A DNA stretch of 29,206 nucleotides from a virus. Shown here one piece after another: positions 1-7,150 of the stretch. Made by a program: the position numbers and the translations under genes. Position 1 is the stretch's first letter; every line of letters starts with the position of its first letter. The stretch spans positions 1 through 29,206 of IMG/VR virus record IMGVR_UViG_3300030419_008190; one strand, 5' to 3'. The notes under the pieces were generated by a model, which was not told where the DNA came from, ran no database searches, and saw only the letters and a list, made by a program, of their open reading frames with translations.

Positions 1-327
1 ATGGATAATTCAGTTCATTACATCATAGAGGGGATATTAGCTGCGGGAGGCTTTATGGTAGGCTTTATTTTGAAAAGAGCATATCAAAGCATAGATGACT
101 TATGGAAAAAACACGACGAGATGACTCAAAGGTTAACCAACATGGCAATCGACTTACCAAAAAATTACGTGACTAAAAATGATTTAACACATGCTATAGA
201 TATTATACATGATAGATTTGATAAATTAGAATTAAAGCTAGAAAAAATGTATGGCGCTAGTTTTAAAACCAATTATCCATCTGACTATGGCCAGCCTCAT
301 GGATACATTAAGAGAAAAGATGAGTAA
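1..327 (+). CDS. Small membrane protein with C-terminal helical tail
   Basis: The frame opens with ATG at the first base and runs to TAA (108 residues). Because it begins exactly at the window edge, a longer N-terminus cannot be excluded. Residues about 7-27 form one hydrophobic segment (IIEGILAAGGFMVGFIL) followed by KR, so the protein is probably anchored with a cytoplasmic C-terminus. The rest is charged and helical. The stretch LPKNYVTKNDLTHAID followed by a heptad-like helix (FDKLELKLEKM) resembles small phage membrane proteins with an LPxxYVxxxEL linker and coiled coil, some of which lie in lysis regions. That resemblance is from memory and no lysis gene is seen next to it, so function is left open. 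The stop overlaps the start of the next small gene. Confidence 0.6.
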   Translation: MDNSVHYIIEGILAAGGFMVGFILKRAYQSIDDLWKKHDEMTQRLTNMAIDLPKNYVTKNDLTHAIDIIHDRFDKLELKLEKMYGASFKTNYPSDYGQPHGYIKRKDE

Positions 328-433
328 ATGCTCTAAATGTAAAAAAGACTTCCCAGAAACGAAATTAAATTGGATCGTAATAAATAAGATAGCAAAACTA
401 GTTTGCGATAAATGTAAGAAAGCAGTTACCTAG
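320..433 (+). CDS. 37-residue zinc-ribbon protein
   Basis: The ATG at 320 lies inside the last codons of the preceding gene, with a purine-rich stretch (AAGAGAAAAG) just upstream. A longer open frame begins at 251 but would overlap the preceding gene heavily, so the internal ATG is preferred. The 37-residue product has two CxxC pairs (CSKC and CDKC) about 25 residues apart, which is the pattern of a single zinc ribbon, and is otherwise lysine-rich. No enzyme signature is present. A role in nucleic-acid or protein binding would be a guess. Its TAG (431-433) overlaps the 3' end of the opposite-strand thermonuclease gene by 8 bases, so the two transcripts converge with no room for a terminator. 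Confidence 0.5.
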   Translation: MSKCSKCKKDFPETKLNWIVINKIAKLVCDKCKKAVT

Positions 434-785
434 ACCCACCATCATAAGCTGTAGCATGCCCTTCTGACACAAGCATGTCATTGAAAGAGAGTTCGCTCAC
501 TTCAGGATTATAGAGTACCCCTAGGAGTCTTCCGTATTTACCTCTCTTGTCCATAAAGGTTCTAACTAGGAATCGCCCTCTACCTTCGCGTATAAGCTCT
601 TTTAATCGAGCTTTGGCTGCGAGACCCCTCTTTTTTTCTTTTTTGTCTCTAGTGCGGCTTTCTGGCGCATTAATGCCTAATAACCTGATTCTTTGGTGAG
701 TAAAAACAGAGAAACCACAATCAATTAGGGCATCGACCGTGTCTCCATCTACGACTTTGGTGACTTTGGCTTTGTATTCGTACAT
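426..785 (-). CDS. Staphylococcal nuclease-like (thermonuclease family) protein
   Basis: 119 residues, the size of a single SNase OB-fold domain. The family motifs are in order: VVDGDTVDA near residues 11-19 (metal-ligand Asp15), RIRLLGINAPES at 32-43 (Arg34 and Glu42 matching catalytic Arg35 and Glu43 of the Staphylococcus enzyme) and YGRLLGVLY at 84-92 (Arg86 matching Arg87). The position equivalent to Asp40 is Asn39. The C-terminal YDGGSR is typical of phage members. No signal peptide is visible, so it probably acts inside the cell or in the virion, cutting DNA or RNA in a Ca2+-dependent way as the family does. Its start overlaps the end of the upstream MscS-like gene by 37 bases, so the two are probably cotranscribed. 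Nuclease activity is inferred from the conserved residues. Confidence 0.88.
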   Translation of the reverse strand: MYEYKAKVTKVVDGDTVDALIDCGFSVFTHQRIRLLGINAPESRTRDKKEKKRGLAAKARLKELIREGRGRFLVRTFMDKRGKYGRLLGVLYNPEVSELSFNDMLVSEGHATAYDGGSR

Positions 786-1195
786 GATTCTTTTTCTGAT
801 AGATCGGGAACTTCGCTCATTTTTTTAATTAATTGGTTTTGTTTTTCGTATCCCGGTTCTCCCGCTTTGTAAAGATATGCAAATCCGCCGTTTTTAGGCA
901 AAGATTTCTCGACAACAAGCATTTTTAGCCTGTCATTGGGCACAACCATCTTAGTTCCGCGATCCGTCATGTAGAAAATAGTCTTGAAACAGCCAACCCG
1001 GACTATACGCGCCTGTCTGCCGGAAATGTACAAAATGTCGTCATTCTGGAAGTCCTTACCCATGAAGACCATAAAGCCTTCTGCCGCCTTTTGTATCCCG
1101 TCTTTCAGGAAGAAAGTTAGAAACCCAGCTAGAACAAACCAGCCATAAGTGCCGATGATATGTTCTGCAGCTTCTTTAAATGCTTCATTTTCCAT
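749..1195 (-). CDS. Minimal MscS-like mechanosensitive channel protein
   Basis: 148 residues. Residues about 13-30 form a hydrophobic helix (YGWFVLAGFLTFFL). It is followed by an amphipathic segment (DGIQKAAEGFMVFMGKDF) that matches the second half of the MscS pore helix running into the beta domain. Residues 49-100 then match the MscS beta domain: FQNDDILYISG, a T-x-F-x-T-x-x-G strand pair, and VVPNDRL, the VPN.+ signature. The TM1-TM2 region and the cytosolic alpha/beta cage of host MscS are absent. The C-terminal 40 residues are polar. Family knowledge says the pore helix and beta domain form the heptameric channel. Whether this short form opens a pore, modifies host channels or has another use cannot be told. 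It starts in the divergent region shared with phoH, with an AGTGTAA element upstream. Confidence 0.72.
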   Translation of the reverse strand: MENEAFKEAAEHIIGTYGWFVLAGFLTFFLKDGIQKAAEGFMVFMGKDFQNDDILYISGRQARIVRVGCFKTIFYMTDRGTKMVVPNDRLKMLVVEKSLPKNGGFAYLYKAGEPGYEKQNQLIKKMSEVPDLSEKESCTNTKPKSPKS

Positions 1196-1205
1196 TTTAA
1201 TTTCT

Positions 1206-1219
1206 CAAATAATTACACT
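1206..1219 (-). promoter_or_regulatory. AGTGTAATTATTTG element upstream of the MscS-like gene
   Basis: Read on the minus strand, AGTGTAATTATTTG ends 10 bases before the ATG at 1195. The identical 14-mer occurs on the minus strand at 27229-27242, again directly before a gene. The AGTGTAA core recurs at other gene junctions in the orientation of the downstream gene. It is a candidate phage promoter core; no -35 hexamer is seen. Confidence 0.45.
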
Positions 1220-1229
1220 GTTTAAAAAG

Positions 1230-1240
1230 AGTGTATATAT
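1230..1240 (+). promoter_or_regulatory. AGTGTATATAT element upstream of phoH
   Basis: AGTGTATATAT lies 5 bases before the ATG at 1246, divergent from the minus-strand copy at 1206-1219. The 50-base gap between the two genes therefore holds two back-to-back copies of the same kind of element, as expected of a divergent promoter region. The start codon is so close that little or no leader would be transcribed if this is a -10-like site. Confidence 0.4.
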
Positions 1241-1245
1241 ATTTA

Positions 1246-2010
1246 ATGCCTAAAGTAACTTTTTGCTTTGAGGATCTGGAATTTGACGGTAAAGCGTCAA
1301 AGGTTAAAATTCACCAGAGAGAGACTATTAAACCTAAGGATAAATTCCAGATAGAAAATCTAAAGTGGACTGAAAAACAAAAGCAGTTTATTGAATTAGC
1401 TCTAAATAAAGAGACTCAAGTTCTTCTAACTGATGGTCCTGCGGGAACATCAAAGACTCTTTTGGCGACTTATTGCGCTCTCCATCTGCTTAATCAACAA
1501 AAAGTTTCTGATATAATATATATGCGTTCTGCTGTGGAGAGTTCTGAAGCTAGGCTAGGATTCTTACCGGGAGACGCAGAAGAGAAACTTCAATATTATA
1601 ACTTGCCATTCATGGACAAGCTGGACGAGTTAATATCTCCCACTTCCCTGAAAAACCTACAAAAAGATAAAAGAATATCTTGTCATCCTGTTAATTTCGC
1701 TAGAGGTATGAGTTGGAATGCTAAATGTATTATATTTGACGAATGCCAAAACTCTTCATTAAAGGAAATAATTACTGTTTTAACTAGAATGGGTCAATTT
1801 TCTAAAATATTTCTTTTAGCTGACCCTACTCAAACTGATCTTAAAAATGGTAATAGAGGAGGATTTAAGAAAATATACGACTTACTAAATGATGAAAAAT
1901 CTAAAGAAATGGGAATCAATACTTTTAAGTTTGGCCACGAAGATGTAGTTAGATCAGAATTAGTAAAATATCTAAGCGAAAGATTTTCTGAGATGGCTTC
2001 TATATCATAA
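1246..2010 (+). CDS. phoH: PhoH-like P-loop ATPase
   Basis: 254 residues from the ATG at 1246. A GTG 15 bases upstream is less likely because it lies in the promoter-like element. The PhoH core is clear: Walker A GPAGTSKT near residues 64-71, Walker B IIFDECQNSS, and the ADPTQTD sensor motif. The length fits the single-domain phage/bacterial PhoH family, a superfamily 1 helicase-like ATPase. No PIN or KH domain is attached. PhoH is common in marine and other lytic phages. Its role is uncertain, with links to phosphate stress and RNA metabolism discussed in the literature. It is the first gene of the plus-strand block and is followed by an 87-base gap with two promoter-like elements, so it may be expressed separately from the sigma-factor gene cluster. 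Confidence 0.9.
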   Translation: MPKVTFCFEDLEFDGKASKVKIHQRETIKPKDKFQIENLKWTEKQKQFIELALNKETQVLLTDGPAGTSKTLLATYCALHLLNQQKVSDIIYMRSAVESSEARLGFLPGDAEEKLQYYNLPFMDKLDELISPTSLKNLQKDKRISCHPVNFARGMSWNAKCIIFDECQNSSLKEIITVLTRMGQFSKIFLLADPTQTDLKNGNRGGFKKIYDLLNDEKSKEMGINTFKFGHEDVVRSELVKYLSERFSEMASIS

Positions 2011-2021
2011 GAAGGATTTTA

Positions 2022-2030
2022 AGTGTAATT
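2022..2030 (+). promoter_or_regulatory. AGTGTAATT element, first copy in the phoH-zinc ribbon gap
   Basis: AGTGTAATT follows the phoH stop by 11 bases in the 87-base gap before the next gene. A second copy lies 46 bases further on. A 10-base perfect palindrome (GTTACGTAAC, 2041-2050) sits between the two copies and could be a protein-binding site. Confidence 0.35.
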
Positions 2031-2067
2031 CAATAAGCGAGTTACGTAACATTTATTAGAAATAGTA

Positions 2068-2076
2068 AGTGTAACT
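2068..2076 (+). promoter_or_regulatory. AGTGTAACT element before the zinc ribbon-sigma operon
   Basis: TAAGTGTAACT ends about 20 bases before the ATG at 2098. The same 11 bases precede the fibre gene at 12597-12607. It is followed by an AT-rich run (GGATAAAATATATTAAG) that contains a weak AAG ribosome-binding stretch. It is a candidate promoter for the zinc ribbon, sigma factor and downstream late genes. Confidence 0.42.
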
Positions 2077-2097
2077 GGATAAAATATATTAAGAAAC

Positions 2098-2511
2098 ATG
2101 AAAGCTTATTGTCAAAAATGTGGACACGGTACAAGCTACACGTCCCAAAAGCCAAAGTTCTGTTCCTTCTGTGGGGACTCGTTCTCTGGTGACTTAGCGA
2201 GGGTGAGTAAAGCTGCTGCAACAAATATTGCTACTCCGGCGAAAACCACGGTTGACAAGCCTAAATTAGAATATGAGTTGTCCACGGAAGATTCCGGAAG
2301 TGATTTCGAAGGGATGGAAGGGTTAGCTTATGAAGTGGAACGTTCTAGCGCAAGAAAAATAACATTCGAACAAATAGCAGGAACATCTGATCCAAGTACC
2401 CCAATAGTTGACAGGCCTAAAGCTTACACTCGTAAGAGAGTTTCTAAAAAGCAGGTCCTAGAAGATTTTAAAAGGGAAGCTGGCCAATCGAGAGAGTCTG
2501 AATCTATCTAA
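2098..2511 (+). CDS. Zinc-ribbon protein upstream of the sigma factor
   Basis: 137 residues. The N-terminus has the treble-clef or zinc-ribbon pattern CQKCG at 5-9 and CSFCG at 22-26. The remaining residues are low in hydrophobics and rich in Ser, Glu, Thr and Lys, so probably disordered, and the C-terminus is basic then acidic. No enzymatic motif is seen. The stop codon is followed immediately by the ATG of the sigma-factor gene, so the two are translated together. This arrangement suggests, by inference only, a partner or modulator of the sigma factor or host RNA polymerase. An unrelated zinc-ribbon adaptor is equally possible. Confidence 0.7.
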   Translation: MKAYCQKCGHGTSYTSQKPKFCSFCGDSFSGDLARVSKAAATNIATPAKTTVDKPKLEYELSTEDSGSDFEGMEGLAYEVERSSARKITFEQIAGTSDPSTPIVDRPKAYTRKRVSKKQVLEDFKREAGQSRESESI

Positions 2512-3192
2512 ATGCCTAAGGCAAAAGAACAGCCCAAGTTCGAAGATAAGATAGAGGAAATTGACAGGGAAATCCAAAAAAGGAAAAGTAAATGGAAGCT
2601 CTCTGTACTATCTTGGATGGACTATGATGACGTAGCTCAAATATTGAGGCTACATATTTATAAAAAATGGGAGATGTACGACTCCCAAAAACCTCTTGGT
2701 CCTTGGTTAAATAGAATAATTTCCAATCAAATTAAAAATCTAATACGCAATAACTATGGGAATTATTGTAGACCATGTTTGAAATGCGCAGCGGCTCAAT
2801 CTTATGACTTATGCGCAATATACGAGAAGCAAGGACCCCCATGTCCAATATATATAAATTGGGTTAAAGGTAAAAAAAATGCCCATGATACAAAATTACC
2901 AGTTTCAATAGAGAACCACCAATCAGAAGTACATAGTAAATTCTATGAACAAGAAATAACTCATTCGATAGAAAATTTTAACGAAGCTTTAAAAAAAGTT
3001 TTAAAACCTATGGAATGGGAAGTCTATAAACATCTTTATATAGATTTAGAGTCCGAAGAAGATTTAGCTAAGAAAATGAATTTCAAAACTAATGAAAAAA
3101 ACAGGACTCCCGGATACAAACAAATAAATAACATAGTCAAAAAAATTGTTGAGAAATCCAAAAAGATGTTAAACGAAGGTGTTGATCTATAA
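2512..3192 (+). CDS. Phage RNA polymerase sigma factor (sigma-70 family, late-type)
   Basis: 226 residues. Residues about 30-82 match sigma region 2: MDYDDVAQILRLHIYKKW, then YDSQKPLGPWLNRIISNQIK and NLIRNNYGNY, the core-binding and -10-recognition helices. A cysteine-rich insert follows (Cys86, 89, 92, 101, 111), as in related phage sigma factors, and probably binds zinc. Residues about 150-215 form a second helical domain resembling region 4, with an EEDLAKKMNF helix-turn-helix start and a basic recognition segment. Region 1 and most of region 3 are missing, so this is an alternative factor like those that drive phage late transcription. It lies at the head of the late-gene block, which supports that role. 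Its target could be the AGTGTAA element seen at several gene junctions, but this is inference. Confidence 0.8.
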   Translation: MPKAKEQPKFEDKIEEIDREIQKRKSKWKLSVLSWMDYDDVAQILRLHIYKKWEMYDSQKPLGPWLNRIISNQIKNLIRNNYGNYCRPCLKCAAAQSYDLCAIYEKQGPPCPIYINWVKGKKNAHDTKLPVSIENHQSEVHSKFYEQEITHSIENFNEALKKVLKPMEWEVYKHLYIDLESEEDLAKKMNFKTNEKNRTPGYKQINNIVKKIVEKSKKMLNEGVDL

Positions 3193-3198
3193 ATAAAT

Positions 3199-4290
3199 AT
3201 GGAAGAACTAGTACTCAGTCAAGCTCAACAGCAAAGCATATTAAAAAGTTGGAATGACGCGGCGAAAGAAAATCAGCCGCCTCCCTCATTATCGGACTTA
3301 ATAAAATCAGCTTTCCCGAATATCGAAAATGCAGATGGAAGAACTAAAGAGGGTAGAGCGGTTAGAGCTTTCCTTAACTCTAGGAAACTTAAGGCCAGAA
3401 CGTCTAGAGATCCAGAAAGAGAGTTAGTCATCTCAGAAGAACAAAAAGAGTTTATTAAAAATAATGCTCAGATGATGAAAGCTGCGGACATGGCTAAAGT
3501 TTTATTTAATAACCCTAGCTTAACTCATCTAAGTTTAGAATCCAGAAAGATACAGGAATACGCTAACACATTAGAGACATCTGAAGTATACTCGGAAGAA
3601 GAAATAGCTCCAAGAGATTTTAAACCTCCAAAAAGATTCGATACCGCTATAGCAAGAATCAATAAGTATGTTATGAATGGAGTGGATAAGGAGAAAATCT
3701 CTCTTGCTCAAAAAAAATCTATAAATAGCCTAATAGAGTATATGCATACTTTCAGATTCACTCATCAAATTAATAACTACGAAACTGTAACAGAAAGAGA
3801 GCTTTTTGAAAGTAGTTTTGTTAGATATACATGGGATAAGGCCGACTTAACTCAAGAGGAAGTTGACCAGTATATAGTCCTGTCCACAGAAGTCGTAATA
3901 GCATCAAACATTCAAAATAGAATTAATACCCTACAGGAACATCTGGATGAGTCCGCTACCGATACCGAGGGGAGAAGAATCTCTATGAGTCTTGTCGAAT
4001 CGATTAGCACATGTACAGCTGAATATAATCAATGTGTTAACCGACAACAAAAACTCCTTAATGATTTAAAAGAAAAAAGAAGTGCTAGGTTAAGTAAACA
4101 AATAAAAGAGCATGCTTCTATTTTAAATTTAGTGGAAATGTGGAAAGACGAAGAGAATAGAAAGAAGATGATTCACTTAGCGGAGATGAGGAAAAAAGCT
4201 ATCAAAGAAGAAGTTGACAGACTTACCGACATGGACGAAATCAAAGCTAGGATCATGGGATTAAGCGAAGAAGAGGCTATAGATGGTTAA
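3199..4290 (+). CDS. Unknown helical protein; possible terminase small subunit
   Basis: 363 residues, not recognised. It is almost entirely charged helix with two small domains. The N-terminal 75 residues (LSDLIKSAFPN, then RTKEGRAVRAFLNSR) look like a helix-turn-helix. Residues about 80-125 (ISEEQKEFIKNNAQMMKAADMAKVLFNNPSLT) look like a second winged-helix-like unit. The middle and C-terminus are predicted long helices with coiled-coil character (EYNQCVNRQQKLLNDLKEK; EMRKKAIKEEVDRL). DNA-binding N-terminus plus an oligomerising helical body, two genes before the terminase large subunit, is what a small terminase could look like. The protein is longer than most small terminases, so this is only a candidate assignment. 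It ends with an 8-base overlap into the nuclease gene. Confidence 0.55.
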   Translation: MEELVLSQAQQQSILKSWNDAAKENQPPPSLSDLIKSAFPNIENADGRTKEGRAVRAFLNSRKLKARTSRDPERELVISEEQKEFIKNNAQMMKAADMAKVLFNNPSLTHLSLESRKIQEYANTLETSEVYSEEEIAPRDFKPPKRFDTAIARINKYVMNGVDKEKISLAQKKSINSLIEYMHTFRFTHQINNYETVTERELFESSFVRYTWDKADLTQEEVDQYIVLSTEVVIASNIQNRINTLQEHLDESATDTEGRRISMSLVESISTCTAEYNQCVNRQQKLLNDLKEKRSARLSKQIKEHASILNLVEMWKDEENRKKMIHLAEMRKKAIKEEVDRLTDMDEIKARIMGLSEEEAIDG

Positions 4291-5221
4291 GTGTAAAATC
4301 TGTGAAAAAGAATTTGATGATGACTCTGGCTTGCATAGGCATCTAAGAGCTCATTCTATAAGAATGGTCGAGTATTATCAAACTCATTTTCCTAGATACG
4401 ATTTGCACACAGGAGATATAATTAAATTTAAAAATAAAGCTCAATACTTCTCTTCCGATTTCAATTCTAGAATACATCTTAAACACTGGCTTAAGAGTCA
4501 ACCAACGGATAAAGCTAAAAAATATTGTGATCAAATACTTTTAGACAGAAAAGAAAAAAAGAAAATAGAGTACGCTCCTACTCAAGTTGAGCTAAGGACT
4601 ATCATGAGTCCACCTGTTCAATATTGTGAGGTTTTATATGGCGATTACTATAAGCATTGTAAAGACGAGTTAAATTTAAAAACAAAATATATAAAAATCT
4701 CTGGAGATGCTTTTAAAAAATCTAAAGAATTTAATGAACCAATTGTATACTTAGACACAAGGGAGCAGCTTCCTCTAAAATTTAAAAACTGTTCTATTAG
4801 GGTAAAGACTTTACCTTTTGGAGACTATTGTTTTTTTGATAATTCTCATACAGCAAACTGTTATATAGAAAGAAAATCTATAAAAGACTTTATTGGAACT
4901 CTAAGCGGAGGGTTCGAAAGGTTTGAAAAAGAAATAAAACGAGCTGAAGAAAGTCAAAGCAGCCTAATAGTTTTAGTAGAGAGGAGCTTAAACGAATGTA
5001 TAGCATTTAGAAAACTTCCATACGTCAGTAAAAAAATTAAAGCTACTCCAGAATTTATATTCTCTAATGTTAGAACTTTAATTCAAAAGTATCCTAATGT
5101 TCAGTTTTTATTTGTAAACGGTAGGGAGGAATCGGTCAGAGTAATCGAAAAAATATTTTTTAATGGAGACGAGCATAAAAAATATGATCTTCAATTAGCT
5201 TATGACTTAAAAATTCTATGA
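4283..5221 (+). CDS. C2H2 zinc finger-ERCC4 (XPF-type) nuclease fusion
   Basis: 312 residues. Residues 4-24 are a classical C2H2 finger, Cys4-x2-Cys7-x12-His20-x3-His24. A linker of about 130 residues follows. Residues 153-290 form an ERCC4/XPF-type nuclease domain: VYLDTREQLP (Asp158, Arg160, Glu161), FGDY (Gly180-Asp181) and IERKSIKDF, which is the family signature GD-Xn-ERK-X3-D with Glu196, Arg197, Lys198 and Asp202. All active-site residues are present. No helicase domain and no helix-hairpin-helix pair is visible. Family members cut branched DNA, so roles in resolving replication intermediates before packaging, or in terminase-associated cleavage, are possible. The position directly upstream of the terminase supports a packaging or late-DNA role by inference. 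The TGA stop overlaps the next ATG (ATGA). Confidence 0.85.
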   Translation: MVKCKICEKEFDDDSGLHRHLRAHSIRMVEYYQTHFPRYDLHTGDIIKFKNKAQYFSSDFNSRIHLKHWLKSQPTDKAKKYCDQILLDRKEKKKIEYAPTQVELRTIMSPPVQYCEVLYGDYYKHCKDELNLKTKYIKISGDAFKKSKEFNEPIVYLDTREQLPLKFKNCSIRVKTLPFGDYCFFDNSHTANCYIERKSIKDFIGTLSGGFERFEKEIKRAEESQSSLIVLVERSLNECIAFRKLPYVSKKIKATPEFIFSNVRTLIQKYPNVQFLFVNGREESVRVIEKIFFNGDEHKKYDLQLAYDLKIL

Positions 5222-5304
5222 AAGATGATGATTACATTTGTCTATCGAAGTTCGAAGTTGCCGTAGTGATTCTTTTTGTACTCCTTATAGCTTATTTAGA
5301 TTAA
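5218..5304 (+). CDS. 28-residue single-helix membrane microprotein
   Basis: A short open frame fills the gap between the nuclease and the terminase exactly. Its ATG overlaps the nuclease stop (ATGA) and its TAA ends one base before the terminase ATG. The product starts with an acidic MKDDD, then has a hydrophobic run (FEVAVVILFVLLIAYL) long enough to cross the membrane, and ends in D. Translational coupling on both sides and the uniform hydrophobic run argue for a real gene. The reading frame is only 29 codons, so chance cannot be excluded. Function is unknown. Single-pass phage microproteins include holin-like and antiholin-like products, but nothing specific points there. Confidence 0.5.
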   Translation: MKDDDYICLSKFEVAVVILFVLLIAYLD

Positions 5305-5305
5305 T

Positions 5306-7138
5306 ATGTGGTATTGTCCCGATAAATATAAAAAGAATGTCGACAAAGTAAACGAAAGTTTATTGGAGATCCAAGGGGAGTTAGAGGACAAGCAGGCTAA
5401 AATAAGCTTAGCGAAATTTCTTAGAAACAATCTATCTTTTACGGTAGAGCTTTTATGCGGAATAAAGCTGGCTCCATTTCAAGAAGTAACTTTGAGGGGA
5501 ATGCTAAATCGCAACTTTTCTATGTGCGTCTGGGGGCGTGGATGTGGCAAGTCTTTTATAGGAGCCATCTTCTGCATTGTGCAATGTATATTCGAACCAA
5601 ATACAAAAATTATTATAGCAGGACCTACATTCAGAACAGCCAGATTCATATTTAATAATATAGAAAAAATAGTTGAAAGCAAAGACGGTCAACTTCTCGC
5701 TCAAGCTTTTGAAATAAAAAATAAGTCAAAAAGAAATGATCAGTTTGAGTGGAGAATAAATGGAGGCACTATAACAGCGATACCATTAAGCGGAGAAAAG
5801 ATACGTGGTTTTCGAGCAAACATTTTGGTGTTAGACGAGTTCTTGCTACTCCCCGAAGAAACTATTAAGACGGTTCTTATGCCATTCTTAGTAGCCCCTC
5901 AAAATATGGCGGAGAGGCTTAAAGTCAGAGAGATGGAAGATAAACTGATTAAGCAAGGAGTAATGGAGGAAAAAGACAGAATGGAATTTGAAAATACTAC
6001 AAAAATGGTAGCTCTCTCTTCCGCTAGCTTCACATTCGAAAATTTATATAAAACTTATCAAGAATGGTTATCTAATATTCAAGATCAAAAATCAGAAACA
6101 GACATTCAATACTTCGTGTCTCAATTAAGTTATGAAGCTCTGCCAGAAGACATGATCGACAGAACTGTTATAGAAGAAGCCGCCAATGGAGGCTCTTCTC
6201 ATTCGTCTTTCCAAAGGGAGTATTGCGCTCAGTTTACAGATGGAAGCGATAGTTATTTCAGCGCAAAAAAGATGCATGAATGTACTATTCCTGACGGAGA
6301 GTCTCCGACCACTTTAATAGCTGGTAATCCAGATAAAAAATATATTTTAGCTATTGACCCCAGCTTCAGTAACAGTCCTAGCTCAGATTATTTTGCAATG
6401 TCTGTGATGGAACTAAACGAAGAGAAAGAGCAGTCTGTATTAGTTCATGGATATGCTGTCGCAGGAGGGGATTTGAAAGATCATATAGAATACTTAAGTT
6501 ATCTTTTAAAGTCCTTCAATATCGTGTTTGCTACTATAGACAACGCTGGGTCTCAATTTATCGACAGTGCAAATGAATCAAAACACTTCCAAGATAACCC
6601 TCTTAGTTTTTTCGAATTTAACTCTGAGAAAGAAGGCGTAGAGTATCTAACTCAATTAAGAAAAATAAAAAATGAAGTTAATGTATCCTCGGGGAAGATA
6701 TTTTATAGGCAACTCTTTACTAGTCCGTTTCTAAGAAATGCAAATGAATATTTACAATCTTGCATAGACCACAAAAAAATTTGGTTTGCTTCGAGAACAA
6801 CTGCTAACGAGGCAGCGTTTAATAAAGCAGTTTCTGCTAAAATCAATATAAAGTTAACCAAGCACGAATCTGTTTTAGACTTAATAGAGTTTCAAGATTC
6901 GTTAATATACGGGACAAAGAAGCAATGTGCTTTAATAGAAGTTAAGAGTACCGCTATGGGAAACCAGAGTTTCGATCTACCTCAACATTTAAAAAGGTCT
7001 ACCTCCGCTAACAAAGCCAGAAAAGATAATTATACTACTTTAATGTTAGGCGCATGGGCCGCCAAGTGCTACTTCGACATGACAAATGCAAAGGAGGAAA
7101 AAGTAACTCAAACTTTTTCTCCAATAATGCTACAATAA
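5306..7138 (+). CDS. terL: Terminase large subunit
   Basis: 610 residues, the usual size. The packaging ATPase domain shows Walker A WGRGCGKS at 76-83, Walker B ILVLDEF with Asp177-Glu178, and the coupling motif region VALSSASF. The C-terminal RNase H-like nuclease has YILAIDPSF (Asp351), a following Asp361, FATIDNAG (Asp412) and a late acidic cluster (DLIEFQDSLIYG). It drives ATP-dependent DNA translocation through the portal and cuts the concatemer. It is the most reliable marker that this is a tailed phage. The start follows the microprotein stop by one base with no clear Shine-Dalgarno, so translation is probably coupled. An FtsZ-like gene follows instead of the usual portal or protease gene. 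Confidence 0.96.
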   Translation: MWYCPDKYKKNVDKVNESLLEIQGELEDKQAKISLAKFLRNNLSFTVELLCGIKLAPFQEVTLRGMLNRNFSMCVWGRGCGKSFIGAIFCIVQCIFEPNTKIIIAGPTFRTARFIFNNIEKIVESKDGQLLAQAFEIKNKSKRNDQFEWRINGGTITAIPLSGEKIRGFRANILVLDEFLLLPEETIKTVLMPFLVAPQNMAERLKVREMEDKLIKQGVMEEKDRMEFENTTKMVALSSASFTFENLYKTYQEWLSNIQDQKSETDIQYFVSQLSYEALPEDMIDRTVIEEAANGGSSHSSFQREYCAQFTDGSDSYFSAKKMHECTIPDGESPTTLIAGNPDKKYILAIDPSFSNSPSSDYFAMSVMELNEEKEQSVLVHGYAVAGGDLKDHIEYLSYLLKSFNIVFATIDNAGSQFIDSANESKHFQDNPLSFFEFNSEKEGVEYLTQLRKIKNEVNVSSGKIFYRQLFTSPFLRNANEYLQSCIDHKKIWFASRTTANEAAFNKAVSAKINIKLTKHESVLDLIEFQDSLIYGTKKQCALIEVKSTAMGNQSFDLPQHLKRSTSANKARKDNYTTLMLGAWAAKCYFDMTNAKEEKVTQTFSPIMLQ

Positions 7139-7150
7139 AGTGTATATATT
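7139..7150 (+). promoter_or_regulatory. AGTGTATATATT element after terL
   Basis: The element begins directly at the terL stop codon (TAA at 7136-7138) and precedes the FtsZ-like gene. It is close to the copy before phoH (AGTGTATATAT). The 164 bases between the terL stop and the ATG at 7303 form the largest unassigned stretch on the plus strand and include an in-frame, lysine-rich open extension of the FtsZ-like gene. Confidence 0.38.

Noticed and set aside
251-319. Start of the zinc-ribbon gene at 251
   Set aside because: It would overlap the upstream membrane-protein gene by 77 bases; the ATG at 320 has a purine-rich site and fits the gene junction.
2041-2050. GTTACGTAAC as an intrinsic terminator or an operator
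   Set aside because: It is a short palindrome without a GC stem or T-run; a binding site cannot be told from chance.
4287-4297. AAGTGTAAAAT matching the junction element
   Set aside because: It lies within the first codons of the nuclease gene and encodes its zinc-finger cysteine, with a start just upstream, so it gives no independent promoter evidence.
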